DNA from: an uncultured Tolumonas sp.
GTDB taxonomy: Bacteria; Pseudomonadota; Gammaproteobacteria; Enterobacterales; Aeromonadaceae
DNA length: 64,000 nt
Direction: 5' to 3'
Assembly (NCBI RefSeq): GCF_963556105.2
Contig: NZ_OY829944.1
Span: 750,501-814,500, forward strand
The notes under the pieces were generated by a model. It was given only the letters and a program-made list of their open reading frames with translations, made no database searches and had not been told where the DNA came from. The position numbers and the translations under genes are program-made. Below are positions 38,167-46,986 of the stretch, one piece after another; the stretch's first letter is position 1; every line of letters begins with the position of its first letter.

Positions 38167-38412
38167 ATGAATAATGAACTGACGATTCTGGAAAAATATA
38201 TTCATGAAAATTTCCAATATGATAGTGAAGGCAGTTTAGTTGATCCGTTAGATGTGGTTGTCATCACGCCGGTGAATGAATCACAGCTCACAACCTCACC
38301 ATTCAAAGAAGTTGGCGCGCGTCTGGGCGATTATTGGGTGGATGATAGCGTGTATGGTTTCATTTTTCGTATTGAGAACGGTGTTGTCACTAAACTATGG
38401 TCTAATGATTGA
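38167..38412 (+). CDS. Hypothetical 81-residue protein
   Basis: I do not recognise it. The protein is acidic, soluble, with no membrane segment; it contains YIHENFQYDSEGSLVDPLDV and ends with the aromatic GDYWVDDSVYGFIFRIENGV. A strong AAGGAG ribosome binding site lies just before the ATG, and codon use is ordinary, so it is probably expressed. It lies 111 bases after the hybrid kinase on the same strand with its own leader. A hairpin (38436-38460) follows. Confidence 0.65.
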   Translation: MNNELTILEKYIHENFQYDSEGSLVDPLDVVVITPVNESQLTTSPFKEVGARLGDYWVDDSVYGFIFRIENGVVTKLWSND

Positions 38413-38435
38413 GGCCAGAAATGGTAATACCTGAA

Positions 38436-38460
38436 GCATGAGCACCTGATGTGTTCATGC
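38436..38460. other. Hairpin after the 81-residue gene
   Basis: GCATGAGCAC and GTGTTCATGC form a 10-bp stem with one wobble around a five-base loop. No T-run follows. It could mark or protect the 3' end of the mRNA. Confidence 0.4.
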
Positions 38461-38503
38461 CCCAGTGGCAAGCTAAGAACAAAAAGCGGATATTGCCGGA
38501 CAG

Positions 38504-38617
38504 CTAACTGCGCCCCTCATCTTGTTTAAGTATTTTTTCAATAACACGCAAAATACGCCGGATCTGCTGTTCATTGTGGCGGGGTAAATGATGGCTAGTA
38601 TGAGTTAGTGGTTTCAT
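38504..38617 (-). CDS. Predicted 37-residue basic small protein
   Basis: A short frame starting MKPLTHTSHHLPRHNEQ and ending with a helix-prone RRILRVIEKILKQDEGRS. It is strongly basic with an amphipathic C-terminal helix and three histidines near the start. GGAAGG lies about six bases before the ATG, an unusually good ribosome binding site. It sits alone in a 466-base gap between an 81-residue gene and a nuclease gene. I know no family. It is too short for certainty. Confidence 0.45.
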   Translation of the reverse strand: MKPLTHTSHHLPRHNEQQIRRILRVIEKILKQDEGRS

Positions 38618-38843
38618 GTCACACCTTCCCTAATCGTATTATCGATACACCATTCCATGCTGTTCTTATTACTATTATCGTCCATAGCTGGAAGAACAAC
38701 CGAGAATTGTTTCAATTAGACACCTGCATTCGCTGTGCCAGCCCATATTGCCGGAAAAATGACGCACATTGACCAAGGTTTCGTTATCACTAGTTTCTCT
38801 ATTTATACGTAGGTGAGTCGTGAAAGAGAGTGTTTGGGTACAG

Positions 38844-38868
38844 AAAAAGTAAGGGGCCGAAGCCCCTT
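38844..38868 (-). terminator. Terminator of the nuclease gene
   Basis: On the minus strand AAGGGGC-TTCG-GCCCCTT is followed by ACTTTTTC. It lies 11 bases past the stop of the nuclease gene. Confidence 0.87.
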
Positions 38869-38878
38869 GAACAATCAA

Positions 38879-39706
38879 TTAACCGAGATGACCAACCAGC
38901 AAATTTTTTAACTTATGCAGTTTTTTATCTAATACTGCTTTTTTGCCTTTTATCCGTTGCGCTTCCGGAAGTTCGGCTGGAATGGCCTTTGCTTTTGCCG
39001 GTATGCCGGGAAATACATCCAGACCGCTTATTTTTTTCAATTGATCGACAGAGATGACTTTGTAATGGCCATCTGCGTTGTTATCAGAGACATATACACC
39101 CGCTTCGCCGGTTTTTGGGGTGTAAATCGCTTTGAACATAGCATTAGGAACTGGGATCCGGTTTTTAAGTTTCTGTGTGGAGGCGTTATATAGCCCTCCA
39201 GTGACGACATACACATCACCGTATTTGGTGGCCATGACCCGGGTGGTTGTCTCTATATCGCTCCAGATGCCGGCATTATTGGCATGCAGCTGCGGAACCA
39301 TATTGGCTAACGAAAATGACTCATGCTGGGCATCTTTGTTCGGCATATCGGCATTCGGAGCCAGATGTCCACGATCAAATCCGCTTCCCTTATAGTCAGC
39401 TAGTTCTGCTCTGGCTGTTTCAGGTAGATTTGCATCTTCATGAAACGAATCGATACGCTCTAATGTTTTTGCGGCAGCCACATTCTTTTTGGTCAGATGT
39501 TCGGCGGAATAAAAGGCTGTTTTTGAGGAATACGAATAACCGGTCGCAAATGCGATGTAACAAAGTTCTTGATCTTGTTGCAGAGGGATCGTCAGTTTGG
39601 GTTCCTGACCATTAAAATAATGCTGAGGGCAGTTTGTTGCGAATACTGATGTGCTCATCAGACATAATGCAAGGGTGATGCTGTTTTTAAACACAAGAAT
39701 TCCCAT
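38879..39706 (-). CDS. Secreted DNA/RNA non-specific endonuclease
   Basis: A 275-residue nuclease of the NucA/NucM beta-beta-alpha-metal family, which degrades DNA and RNA. A signal peptide ends near SVFATN. The active site DRGHLAPNAD with catalytic histidine is present, followed by SFSLANMVPQLHANNAGIW, which supplies the metal-binding asparagine. The N-terminal pair of cysteines probably forms a disulfide, indicating a periplasmic or extracellular place. The ATG abuts an inverted repeat instead of a clear Shine-Dalgarno. A terminator follows. No immunity protein is adjacent, so it looks like a nutrient-scavenging nuclease and not a toxin. Confidence 0.9.
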   Translation of the reverse strand: MGILVFKNSITLALCLMSTSVFATNCPQHYFNGQEPKLTIPLQQDQELCYIAFATGYSYSSKTAFYSAEHLTKKNVAAAKTLERIDSFHEDANLPETARAELADYKGSGFDRGHLAPNADMPNKDAQHESFSLANMVPQLHANNAGIWSDIETTTRVMATKYGDVYVVTGGLYNASTQKLKNRIPVPNAMFKAIYTPKTGEAGVYVSDNNADGHYKVISVDQLKKISGLDVFPGIPAKAKAIPAELPEAQRIKGKKAVLDKKLHKLKNLLVGHLG

Positions 39707-39730
39707 CTATCAATTGGGTTGTATTGATAG
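39707..39730. promoter_or_regulatory. Inverted repeat touching the nuclease start codon
   Basis: CTATCAAT and ATTGATAG flank eight bases, ending one base before the ATG of the nuclease. In mRNA it would form a hairpin where the ribosome binding site should be; in DNA it could be an operator. No purine-rich Shine-Dalgarno is seen. Confidence 0.45.
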
Positions 39731-39785
39731 ATTTTACAGGGCTTTTTGCTTGCTGTATTGCGGAAAAGAAAGCATATCAATTTAG

Positions 39786-40865
39786 TTACCCGAATACAGA
39801 CACTCTATTTCTTCCTGCATGCTTTGTATCATACATAGCGGAATCAGCACATTTTTGCAGTTCAGTCATCGTTGATACACCTAAACCTTCTTCTGCTGAC
39901 ACTCCAATACTTGCTGTGATTTGTATCAAAAGTCCATTTCCAGCATCAATTTTTTGCAGTTCTATATATTTTCGCATCGTTTCAGCAAGAACAACCGCAT
40001 GCTGTTGATCTGTATCGGGGAGGAAGACTGAAAACTCTTCACCACCAATGCGACCAACAATATCTGATTTGCGTAAGTTAGTGGCTAAACAATGTGCTGT
40101 TTGCTTTAGCACTACATCCCCGATCGCATGGCCATAGGTATCATTTATTTTTTTAAAATGATCTAAGTCTATAAACAAAACGGAATAACCCGCCTTCATT
40201 CTATGGGACAAGCTGATTTGTTTATCGCAAGCATCGTAATAGGCTCTGGCATTCAGCAAGCCCGTCAGCGGATCTGTTGTTGCCATTTCGATAAGTTTGT
40301 CGTTAGAGGCTTTCATTCGCTCGTAATATGACATAGACCTATCAACATAAACGTGAAAAAAGATAGCTAGATAGAGTAGTGCACTGATACCTGTTGCTAA
40401 GGCATTTGATGAGTAAGGTGTTTGTAGAGAACCATTTAAGACGCAAATCATTGCTATTGATGCGATCGTCACGATGAAACCTGCTTTTTTCCCCAACAGT
40501 ATGTATACGCTAGGAACATTGGTATAAAACCACAAGATCCGCAACTCATCGTAAGGGACATAAACTAACACTGATACATATTCAAAAAGGCAAACTATTT
40601 CATAACAGACCGCGACTTGTTTTACTAAATGTATGCGACTTCGTAACACCGCCCATAGGAGCAAAGCCACAACAGAAAAAATCCACATGGAGGTATGGTG
40701 CGGACCTGCTATTGGATTTGCGCCGATATCACTTGCCAGTATCAGAAGTAAAGTAAAAATAGCCCCACTGACTATTAAAACGGTAAGTAGCTTGTACTTA
40801 AATTCTTCATCTTCACCAAATTCAGATTGCTTGAAATTGCCAAACAACAGTTTAGATATGAACAT
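39786..40865 (-). CDS. Membrane-bound diguanylate cyclase
   Basis: A 359-residue protein with about six membrane helices (residues 25-175) joined to a GGDEF domain. The active-site motif is GGEEF and an inhibitory RxxD site (RKSD) lies five residues before it, so product inhibition is likely. The family segment ATTDPLTGLLNARAYYDACD and the metal-binding FIDLDHFKKINDTYGHAIGD are intact. The sensor part is of unknown type. The gene is AT-richer than its neighbours. It is monocistronic; an orphan terminator lies upstream of its start. Confidence 0.92.
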   Translation of the reverse strand: MFISKLLFGNFKQSEFGEDEEFKYKLLTVLIVSGAIFTLLLILASDIGANPIAGPHHTSMWIFSVVALLLWAVLRSRIHLVKQVAVCYEIVCLFEYVSVLVYVPYDELRILWFYTNVPSVYILLGKKAGFIVTIASIAMICVLNGSLQTPYSSNALATGISALLYLAIFFHVYVDRSMSYYERMKASNDKLIEMATTDPLTGLLNARAYYDACDKQISLSHRMKAGYSVLFIDLDHFKKINDTYGHAIGDVVLKQTAHCLATNLRKSDIVGRIGGEEFSVFLPDTDQQHAVVLAETMRKYIELQKIDAGNGLLIQITASIGVSAEEGLGVSTMTELQKCADSAMYDTKHAGRNRVSVFG

Positions 40866-40989
40866 GATGAAGGCCTTGTTATGACTCAGATTTATACCAA
40901 TAAGTATATTCAGTCTTAGGTGTAAAGTTGTTAACTAAATATTACTTTCTGCTGGTTGCCGTGACGGCTATGAAATTAGCTCTGGTTGT

Positions 40990-41020
40990 AAAAAAGCCCC
41001 AGACAGATAACTGCTGAGGC
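40990..41020 (-). terminator. Orphan minus-strand terminator between fis and the GGDEF gene
   Basis: Read on the minus strand, GCCTCAG-CAG, loop TTAT, CTG-(T)-CTGGGGC pairs fully with one wobble and one bulge, then six T. No annotated minus-strand gene ends here: fis has its own terminator at 41229-41261, about 210 bases earlier. It implies a separate short transcript. Confidence 0.75.
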
Positions 41021-41058
41021 ATTAAAGTACTTCTTGATCACAGGATAAATGACGTACT
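40990..41058 (-). ncRNA. Candidate small RNA between fis and the GGDEF gene
   Basis: The orphan terminator at 40990-41020 is preceded on the same strand by a possible promoter: -35 TTGCTC (41092-41087) and -10 TATAGT (41070-41065), 16 bases apart. Transcription from about 41058 would give a 70-base RNA ending in the terminator hairpin. No frame of useful length is in it. The start is inferred; a longer transcript is possible. It was not matched to a known sRNA family. Confidence 0.4.
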
Positions 41059-41137
41059 GACTTAACTATAGTTCTTGGGTTCAAATGAGCAAAACAACCC
41101 ATTAAATATATTTAAAATCGGCGAGTGATTCCGCGCT

Positions 41138-41203
41138 ATGTACACTGGCTTGTTTGGGGCGTTGTGGGGACTGGTATTGATTGGCGTAATAATTAGCGGA
41201 TAA
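41138..41203 (+). CDS. Possible 21-residue hydrophobic peptide
   Basis: The frame encodes MYTGLFGALWGLVLIGVIISG, a single membrane helix. It is followed 25 bases later by the bidirectional terminator shared with fis. The ribosome binding site is weak (GCGAGTGA at a long distance). It could be real or chance. The rest of the 421-base gap between fis and the GGDEF gene holds only the candidate small RNA. Confidence 0.25.
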   Translation: MYTGLFGALWGLVLIGVIISG

Positions 41204-41228
41204 ATTACGGGCAGAATAACAAAAAGAA

Positions 41229-41261
41229 AAAAGGCATTAACTCGTTAAAGTAATGCCTTTT
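41229..41261. terminator. Terminator of fis, possibly bidirectional
   Basis: AAAAGGCATTA and TAATGCCTTTT enclose an 11-base loop; A- and T-runs flank both sides. It lies 26 bases after the fis stop. Confidence 0.85.
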
Positions 41262-41286
41262 AATTCAATGAATCAGCGAAGAGCTA

Positions 41287-41586
41287 TTAGTTCATGCCGT
41301 ATTTTTTCAGTTTTTTACGCAGGGTACCACGGTTGATGCCCATCATGGTTGCAGCACGGGTTTGGTTACCACGGGTGTACTGCATGATAATGTCGAGCAT
41401 AGGAGCTTCAACTTCACTCAGAACCATATCGTACAGTTCGGTGATGTCCTGACCGTTCAATTGCGCCAGATAGTTACGTAAAGCCTGCTGTACGGAGTCA
41501 CGCAGTGGACGCTGAACAGGTTGATGAGTTTGGGCGTGAGTGACGGTGGTTACCAGTGCCTCAGAAGTCAGGTTTTGATCCAACAT
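41287..41586 (-). CDS. fis: DNA-binding protein Fis
   Basis: Nucleoid-associated factor for inversion stimulation, which bends DNA and activates rRNA and many growth-phase promoters. The 99 residues end with the helix-turn-helix [20 protein letters not shown] then KKLKKYGMN, almost identical across gammaproteobacteria. The N-terminal beta-hairpin region is present. It is the second gene of the dusB-fis operon, 18 bases after dusB. A terminator follows. Confidence 0.97.
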   Translation of the reverse strand: MLDQNLTSEALVTTVTHAQTHQPVQRPLRDSVQQALRNYLAQLNGQDITELYDMVLSEVEAPMLDIIMQYTRGNQTRAATMMGINRGTLRKKLKKYGMN

Positions 41587-41604
41587 AATTTTTTCTGCTC
41601 TTCA

Positions 41605-42573
41605 TTATGCAATTGCGTTACTAAAATACAGCTTCAATGCGTCAAGTTGCTCTTCAGCACTTGTTAACGTATTGAAACCTCTGCGGAAATGCTTTGCTGA
41701 CTCGTATTTCTCCAAATACCAGGCAACATGTTTTCTGGCAAAACGCACTCCTTTGGCTTCGCCGTAGAACTGATGCAAAGCTGCAACATGTTCCAGCACA
41801 ATGGCTTTGACTTCATCCCATTCTGGCGATGGCAGATCAGAACCGTGCGTCAAAAAATGGCGGATGCGATTAAACAACCAAGGTTGTCCTTGCGCAGCCC
41901 GTCCAATCATGATGGCATCAGCACCGGTGTACTCCAGTACAGCCAGTGCTTTTTGCGGAGTATCAATATCACCGTTCGCAACGACCGGAATAGAAATATG
42001 CTGTTTGATAGCGCGGATCGTGTCGTATTCGGCCTGACCATTAAATAAACACGCACGGGTACGCCCGTGTACAGTTAAGGCCTGAACACCACAGGATTCT
42101 GCTATTTCAGCAATTTCAACGCCATTACGATGTTCTGTATCCCATCCGGTTCGGATCTTCAGGGTAACAGGCACATCAACGGCAGCGACTACGGTTTGCA
42201 AGATCTCGCGCACCAGCGCAGGGTCTTGCAATAGGGCTGAACCGGCTAAACGACGGTTAATCTTTTTAGCTGGGCAACCCATGTTGATATCAATTATCTG
42301 TGCACCTTCGGAAACAGAACGACGGGCGGCATCGGCCATCCAATCCGGTTCTGATCCCACTATCTGCACAGCGCGTATGCCCGGCTCATCAGCCAAATAC
42401 ATTCGCTTAAGCGATTTGTCGGTACCCCAGGTTTCCGGGTTAGCCGACATCATCTCAGAGACCGCCATGCCAGCTCCCATTCGCAGACACAACTGCCGGA
42501 ACGGTTGGTCTGAAACACCAGCCATCGGTGCAACAACAACCGGGGCTGATAACGAATAAGGTCCAATTTGCAT
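41605..42573 (-). CDS. dusB: tRNA-dihydrouridine synthase B
   Basis: FMN-dependent enzyme that reduces uridine at position 17-type sites of tRNA (U17 in E. coli). The 322 residues have the TIM-barrel start APMAGVSDQPFRQLC, the RNA-binding MGCPAKKINRRLAGSALL with catalytic cysteine, and VVANGDIDTP and IMIGRAAQGQPWLF at the phosphate-binding end. It is followed by fis, the ancestral operon of the group, and preceded by prmA with a 168-base gap that holds a leader hairpin. Confidence 0.95.
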   Translation of the reverse strand: MQIGPYSLSAPVVVAPMAGVSDQPFRQLCLRMGAGMAVSEMMSANPETWGTDKSLKRMYLADEPGIRAVQIVGSEPDWMADAARRSVSEGAQIIDINMGCPAKKINRRLAGSALLQDPALVREILQTVVAAVDVPVTLKIRTGWDTEHRNGVEIAEIAESCGVQALTVHGRTRACLFNGQAEYDTIRAIKQHISIPVVANGDIDTPQKALAVLEYTGADAIMIGRAAQGQPWLFNRIRHFLTHGSDLPSPEWDEVKAIVLEHVAALHQFYGEAKGVRFARKHVAWYLEKYESAKHFRRGFNTLTSAEEQLDALKLYFSNAIA

Positions 42574-42612
42574 GACGTGACACCCTAAGCTTGAGGGCGC
42601 GTATCTTACGGC

Positions 42613-42659
42613 TTTTTCACCACGCTGAAAAGGTTAGAAATTGAGCGTAAGGTGAAAAA
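42613..42659. other. Leader hairpin upstream of dusB-fis
   Basis: TTTTTCACC-ACGCT and AGCGT-AA-GGTGAAAAA form a long inverted repeat about 17 bases apart in the dusB leader. Without a T-run after it on the minus strand it is not a prmA terminator. A role in dusB-fis leader control is possible but unproved. Confidence 0.4.
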
Positions 42660-42741
42660 AATGCTTGTATTTTCTGACGAAAATCCTTGCCAAATCGTTT
42701 CGCTAACCAGATCAGACAAATACCGAACTTTTAACGATGCC

Positions 42742-43620
42742 TCAGGCTTTTTTTATTCCATCCAGGCGACACCATTCTTCACGGGTTGTTGCCGGATTCA
42801 TCGCAAACCACTGACCATAAACCTCAAGCAGCTCTGGCGCCTGACTTTCTAAGATACCGGAAATAGCCATGCGGCCTTGTGATTTAACCAGTCCGCTGAT
42901 CAAACCAGACAGCTCACGTAACGGGCCAGCCAGAATATTAGCCACCACGATATCGGCTTGTAGCCCTGCTGGTTGATCTTCTGGCAGATACAATTCCAGC
43001 TGATCACTGACACCATTACGCTGCGCATTATCGCGGCTTGCTTCAATCGCCTGTGGATCAATATCAATACCGATCACGCGTGCTGCCCCCAGTTTCAGGG
43101 CGGCTATCGCCAGAATGCCGGACCCACAGCCAAAATCGACCAGGGTTTTGCCGCTCAGATCGAGGCTGTCCAGCCATTGCAGACAAAGTGCGGTGGTCGG
43201 GTGTGTACCAGTACCAAAGGCTAAACCAGGATCAAGCAAAACGTTGACAGCAGTCGGATCCGGCACATCACGCCAGCTTGGGCAGATCCACAGACGTTCA
43301 CCAAACTGCATCGGCTGGAAATGTTCCATCCATTCACGCACCCAATCTTTATCTTCCAGCAGCTCAACCTGATATGGCACATCTTCACTGATGTGTTTCT
43401 GGAAAAACGCGATGATGGGGGCTGGGTCTACTTCCGCATCAAACAGACCAATGCAGCGGGTATCGCCCCATAATTTCGTTTCCCCCGGTAGCGGTTCATA
43501 AACCGGCGTATCTTGGGCGTCCATGTAGGTGACAGCCTGTGCGCCCAGTCCCATCAACATATTGCTGACTTTATTGGCGCTTTTGGCGGTTGCATTGATT
43601 TTGATTTGGATCCAGGGCAT
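42742..43620 (-). CDS. prmA: Ribosomal protein L11 methyltransferase
   Basis: Trimethylates several residues of ribosomal protein L11 using SAM. The 292 residues have an N-terminal substrate-recognition domain ([20 protein letters not shown]) and the class I methyltransferase domain with [20 protein letters not shown] and [40 protein letters not shown] is a PrmA signature. Upstream of dusB-fis, the usual place. The N-terminal half is intact. Confidence 0.96.
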   Translation of the reverse strand: MPWIQIKINATAKSANKVSNMLMGLGAQAVTYMDAQDTPVYEPLPGETKLWGDTRCIGLFDAEVDPAPIIAFFQKHISEDVPYQVELLEDKDWVREWMEHFQPMQFGERLWICPSWRDVPDPTAVNVLLDPGLAFGTGTHPTTALCLQWLDSLDLSGKTLVDFGCGSGILAIAALKLGAARVIGIDIDPQAIEASRDNAQRNGVSDQLELYLPEDQPAGLQADIVVANILAGPLRELSGLISGLVKSQGRMAISGILESQAPELLEVYGQWFAMNPATTREEWCRLDGIKKA

Positions 43621-43703
43621 GGCAGTACATCGGGTTATAAAAAAGAGAGCTATTCTAACACTCGCCAGTCAACGGATTGAATCATCTTTTCCACTGACTG
43701 TTA

Positions 43704-45017
43704 CTAGTCCATACGAAACGGCATCAATGGATGAATTTCTCGTGGTGTCAGATCCAGCGATTGGCGTTTAGCCAGATTATGAATGCGGCTTTCCAGCGTC
43801 AGAGCGATCGGTCCGGTAAACAATTCAGCCCGTTGCGTCGATAGAATTTTTATCGACATCACCCCTAATTGATGCAATCGATCGCGGTTTAAATCAGCCA
43901 CAGTTTCAACATCAACAATTAAACGGGTGAGATCGGCGCGTAAGGCGACCAGATTGCCCAATCCGCCCATCGCTTTGATGTAACTGATCGTCAGGTAATC
44001 GACATCGAGCAATAATTCAGGCCCGTTAGACAGTGGTTGCGATACTGCTTCATCCGTTGCTGCATTAAAAAAGTGGATCGGATGTTGGCTGATATAACCC
44101 CGTAATTCGTACAACAAGATACCGAATAACGACATGGGGATTGCAAACCAGACGGTTGGAATACTGGCGTAAACGATTTGTTCTTGCTGCAACCAATGGC
44201 AGCCATTATTCACAAACCCCAGAACAAACAACGTATAGATACAATGCCGGGGTGCCCATAACAGCAGCAGTAATAGCATCGGTTGTGCCTGGCCTGATGC
44301 AATCATCAGTAAACTTAATATGCCATTCAAAACCCGTTTTTGGATCTTGGTGCCGGCAATATTGATCAGCGCACGTTGGAAGATCCAAGAAATACAAAGG
44401 ATGACCAGCCATATATATGGCGACGCCAAAAAAGAGTGCCAAGGCAAGGTCGTGAGTTGTAGTTCAGCAACTGTTCCGCCGGATAACAACAACAGTGGTT
44501 CCAACCAAAGTAACAACTCAACCGTTTGGTGTTGCAGCAGTAGTTGGTTAAATAGGTGCAGTAAGCCCGCAACAGGCAATGACAGCAACAGACAGAAAAA
44601 CCCGTTGCATAACAATACAATCGCATCGCCCTGAAATGCTCTCAACCAGGATGGAACGCGAATTTTTTGTGTAAAGGGGGTCGCCCAAACAACGGCATAA
44701 CCACTGAGTAATGCGGCAATAATATCGGTAGGAAAATGCTCAGGACCAAGCGAATGCAGCAGTTTTGCCATTAAGACATAACTCAGGCAAGCGTTGAGCG
44801 GCTGCATATCATATTGATAATTGCTGCGACTGATAGCGATAGCCATCGCCAGTAAAAGAGGTGCGGATTGCTGCAGCCCCTTAAAGATGGTCAACCAGAG
44901 GTGTCCGGTATAATCGATATTAGCAATCATCACCTGTGGCATATGGGCAAAGGTGAGCAGCAGAATCGGTAAAATTAGCAGACGCTGTGGGTTGTCATCA
45001 AAACTGGTAGATAGCAT
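43704..45017 (-). CDS. Degenerate PTS glucose-type EIICB-like membrane protein
   Basis: A 437-residue protein I read as a decayed or repurposed phosphotransferase permease. Residues 1-330 form about ten hydrophobic helices; segments such as KIRVPSWLRAFQGDAIVLL and SGQAQPMLLLLLLWAPRHCI parallel EIIC regions near KLPEYLGFFAGKR and TGITEPIEFSFMFVAP, but the conserved GITEP glutamate and the HHIWN motif are absent. Residues about 345-415 match EIIB: AMGGLGNLVALRADLTRLIV, where the phosphocysteine of ACITRLR is D362. It should not carry phosphate in the usual way. No other PTS genes are adjacent. It lies after prmA's upstream end and before accC, alone. Confidence 0.7.
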   Translation of the reverse strand: MLSTSFDDNPQRLLILPILLLTFAHMPQVMIANIDYTGHLWLTIFKGLQQSAPLLLAMAIAISRSNYQYDMQPLNACLSYVLMAKLLHSLGPEHFPTDIIAALLSGYAVVWATPFTQKIRVPSWLRAFQGDAIVLLCNGFFCLLLSLPVAGLLHLFNQLLLQHQTVELLLWLEPLLLLSGGTVAELQLTTLPWHSFLASPYIWLVILCISWIFQRALINIAGTKIQKRVLNGILSLLMIASGQAQPMLLLLLLWAPRHCIYTLFVLGFVNNGCHWLQQEQIVYASIPTVWFAIPMSLFGILLYELRGYISQHPIHFFNAATDEAVSQPLSNGPELLLDVDYLTISYIKAMGGLGNLVALRADLTRLIVDVETVADLNRDRLHQLGVMSIKILSTQRAELFTGPIALTLESRIHNLAKRQSLDLTPREIHPLMPFRMD

Positions 45018-45100
45018 AACACTTTATAAAACTGTGAGCGTTGTATCATTTTAGCGTAAAACGTAAAGAATAGCAGGATAAATCGTGAGGTTGCTCGCAT

Positions 45101-45128
45101 AAAAAAGGCCGCGAATGAGCGCGGCCTT
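45101..45128 (-). terminator. Terminator of the aroQ-accB-accC operon
   Basis: On the minus strand AAGGCCGC and GCGGCCTT enclose eight bases and six T follow. It lies 17 bases after the accC stop. Confidence 0.9.
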
Positions 45129-45144
45129 AAATAAGAAGGTGGGC

Positions 45145-46485
45145 TTAGAGACCTAACTTCTTGTGTAGATAGTGAATATTGGTGCCACCGTTGTGGAAGT
45201 TCTCATCACGCAGGATTTCTTTGTGTAGTGGAATGTTGGTCTTGATCCCTTCTACCACAATTTCATCCAGTGCATGGCGCATACGCGCGATAGCCACATC
45301 ACGGTTTTCACCATAACAAATCAATTTGCCGATCATCGAATCGTAATGCGGTGGTACGGTATAGCCAGAATAAATATGCGAATCCCAGCGCACACCTAAA
45401 CCGCCCGGTGCATGGAACCACTGGATCTTGCCGGGTGCCGGCAGGAAGGTCTGTGGATCTTCGGCGTTGATACGACACTCGATCGCATGACCACGGATAC
45501 GAATTTCATCCTGTTTGATCGACAGCGGCTGACCAGCAGCAATTTTCAGCTGTTCTTTGATCAGATCGACACTGGTGATCATTTCTGTTACCGGATGTTC
45601 TACTTGAATACGGGTATTCATTTCGATGAAATAGAACTCGCCGTTTTCGTACAGGAACTCAAAAGTACCAGCGCCACGGTAGTTAATTTCGATACAAGCA
45701 CGAACGCAACGTTCGCCAATGTAACGACGCATTTCTTCTGTAATGCCCGGTGCAGGCGCTTCTTCTACCACTTTTTGGTGACGACGTTGCATAGAGCAAT
45801 CACGTTCACCCAGATAGATCGCATTACCTTGGCCATCGGCTAATACCTGGATCTCAATATGGCGAGGATTTTCCAGATATTTTTCCATGTAAACCATGTC
45901 GTTGCCAAAGAACTGGCCTGCTTCTGATTTGGTCAGTGCAACAGAGTTTTGCAGTTCTTCTTCGTGACGCACCACACGCATACCACGACCACCACCGCCA
46001 CCGGCTGCTTTGATGATCACCGGATAACCGATGCGTTTCGCGATGGCCGCATTTTCTTTGGCGTCATCGCCGATAGGGCCGCCAGAACCTGGTACACAAG
46101 GTACGCCCGCTTTTTTCATTGCATTGATAGCGGATACTTTATCACCCATCAAACGGATGGTTTCGGCTCGTGGGCCGATAAAGATAAAGCCTGATTTTTC
46201 TACTTGCTCAGCAAAGTCCGCATTTTCAGACAAGAAGCCATAACCAGGGTGAATCGCTACGGCCCCAGTGACTTCTGCTGCAGCAATAATAGAAGGTACG
46301 TTCAGATAAGAATCTTTAGCCGACGGCTTACCAATACAGATGGTTTCGTCAGCCAGTTTAACGTGTTTCAGATCGCGGTCTGCGGTGGAATGCACGGCTA
46401 CCGTTTTGATACCCAGCTCTTTGCATGCCCGCAGGATGCGCAAAGCGATTTCACCACGGTTAGCGATGACAATTTTATCCAACAT
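45145..46485 (-). CDS. accC: Biotin carboxylase of acetyl-CoA carboxylase
   Basis: ATP-grasp enzyme that carboxylates biotin on AccB, the first step of fatty acid synthesis. The 446 residues have the N-terminal [21 protein letters not shown], the glycine-rich loop [13 protein letters not shown] and the catalytic region [17 protein letters not shown]. Length is normal. It is the third gene of aroQ-accB-accC, 11 bases after accB. AGAG precedes the ATG. Confidence 0.97.
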   Translation of the reverse strand: MLDKIVIANRGEIALRILRACKELGIKTVAVHSTADRDLKHVKLADETICIGKPSAKDSYLNVPSIIAAAEVTGAVAIHPGYGFLSENADFAEQVEKSGFIFIGPRAETIRLMGDKVSAINAMKKAGVPCVPGSGGPIGDDAKENAAIAKRIGYPVIIKAAGGGGGRGMRVVRHEEELQNSVALTKSEAGQFFGNDMVYMEKYLENPRHIEIQVLADGQGNAIYLGERDCSMQRRHQKVVEEAPAPGITEEMRRYIGERCVRACIEINYRGAGTFEFLYENGEFYFIEMNTRIQVEHPVTEMITSVDLIKEQLKIAAGQPLSIKQDEIRIRGHAIECRINAEDPQTFLPAPGKIQWFHAPGGLGVRWDSHIYSGYTVPPHYDSMIGKLICYGENRDVAIARMRHALDEIVVEGIKTNIPLHKEILRDENFHNGGTNIHYLHKKLGL

Positions 46486-46496
46486 AAGAAGCTCTC

Positions 46497-46955
46497 TTAT
46501 TCGATGATAAACAGAGGCTGATCAAATTCAACGGTGTCGCCGTTCTCAACCAGAATGTTTTTCACCACACCCGATTTATCAGATTGGATCTGGTTCATCA
46601 TTTTCATGGCTTCAACGATACACAGTGGATCACCCACTTTTACCGATTGACCCACTTCAACAAATGCTTTTGCATCTGGGCCAGAAGAGCGGTAGAACGT
46701 CCCCACCATTGGTGAGCGCATAGTATGGCCGTTTACAGCTTCTGGTGCTGCGGCGCTTACTGCAGGGGCGACAGCAGCAGCTGCTGGCATTGCAGCTTGA
46801 GGTGCCTGTGGTACTGCAAAATTGACCATAGGTGCCGCCTGACCGCTGACTGCGCGGCTGATGCGAACTGACTCTTCACCTTCGGTGATTTCCAGTTCAA
46901 CAATGCCGGATTCTTCAACCAGCTCGATCAGTTTTTTGATTTTACGGATATCCAT
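46497..46955 (-). CDS. accB: Biotin carboxyl carrier protein
   Basis: Carries the biotin of acetyl-CoA carboxylase. The ATG at 46955 was chosen (152 residues) because [17 protein letters not shown] is the family N-terminus; the longer frame to 47054 overlaps aroQ. The biotinyl domain contains the biotin-accepting lysine in EAMKMMNQI. An Ala/Pro-rich linker (about 60-80) precedes it. The order aroQ-accB-accC is typical of gammaproteobacteria. Confidence 0.96.
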   Translation of the reverse strand: MDIRKIKKLIELVEESGIVELEITEGEESVRISRAVSGQAAPMVNFAVPQAPQAAMPAAAAVAPAVSAAAPEAVNGHTMRSPMVGTFYRSSGPDAKAFVEVGQSVKVGDPLCIVEAMKMMNQIQSDKSGVVKNILVENGDTVEFDQPLFIIE

Positions 46956-46986
46956 TTGCATTCTCAGTTCAACTTCTTCTGCTTGT

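Noticed and set aside
38675-38878. 67-residue minus-strand frame overlapping the nuclease terminator
   Set aside because: It runs through the terminator hairpin and has no ribosome binding site or recognisable protein character.
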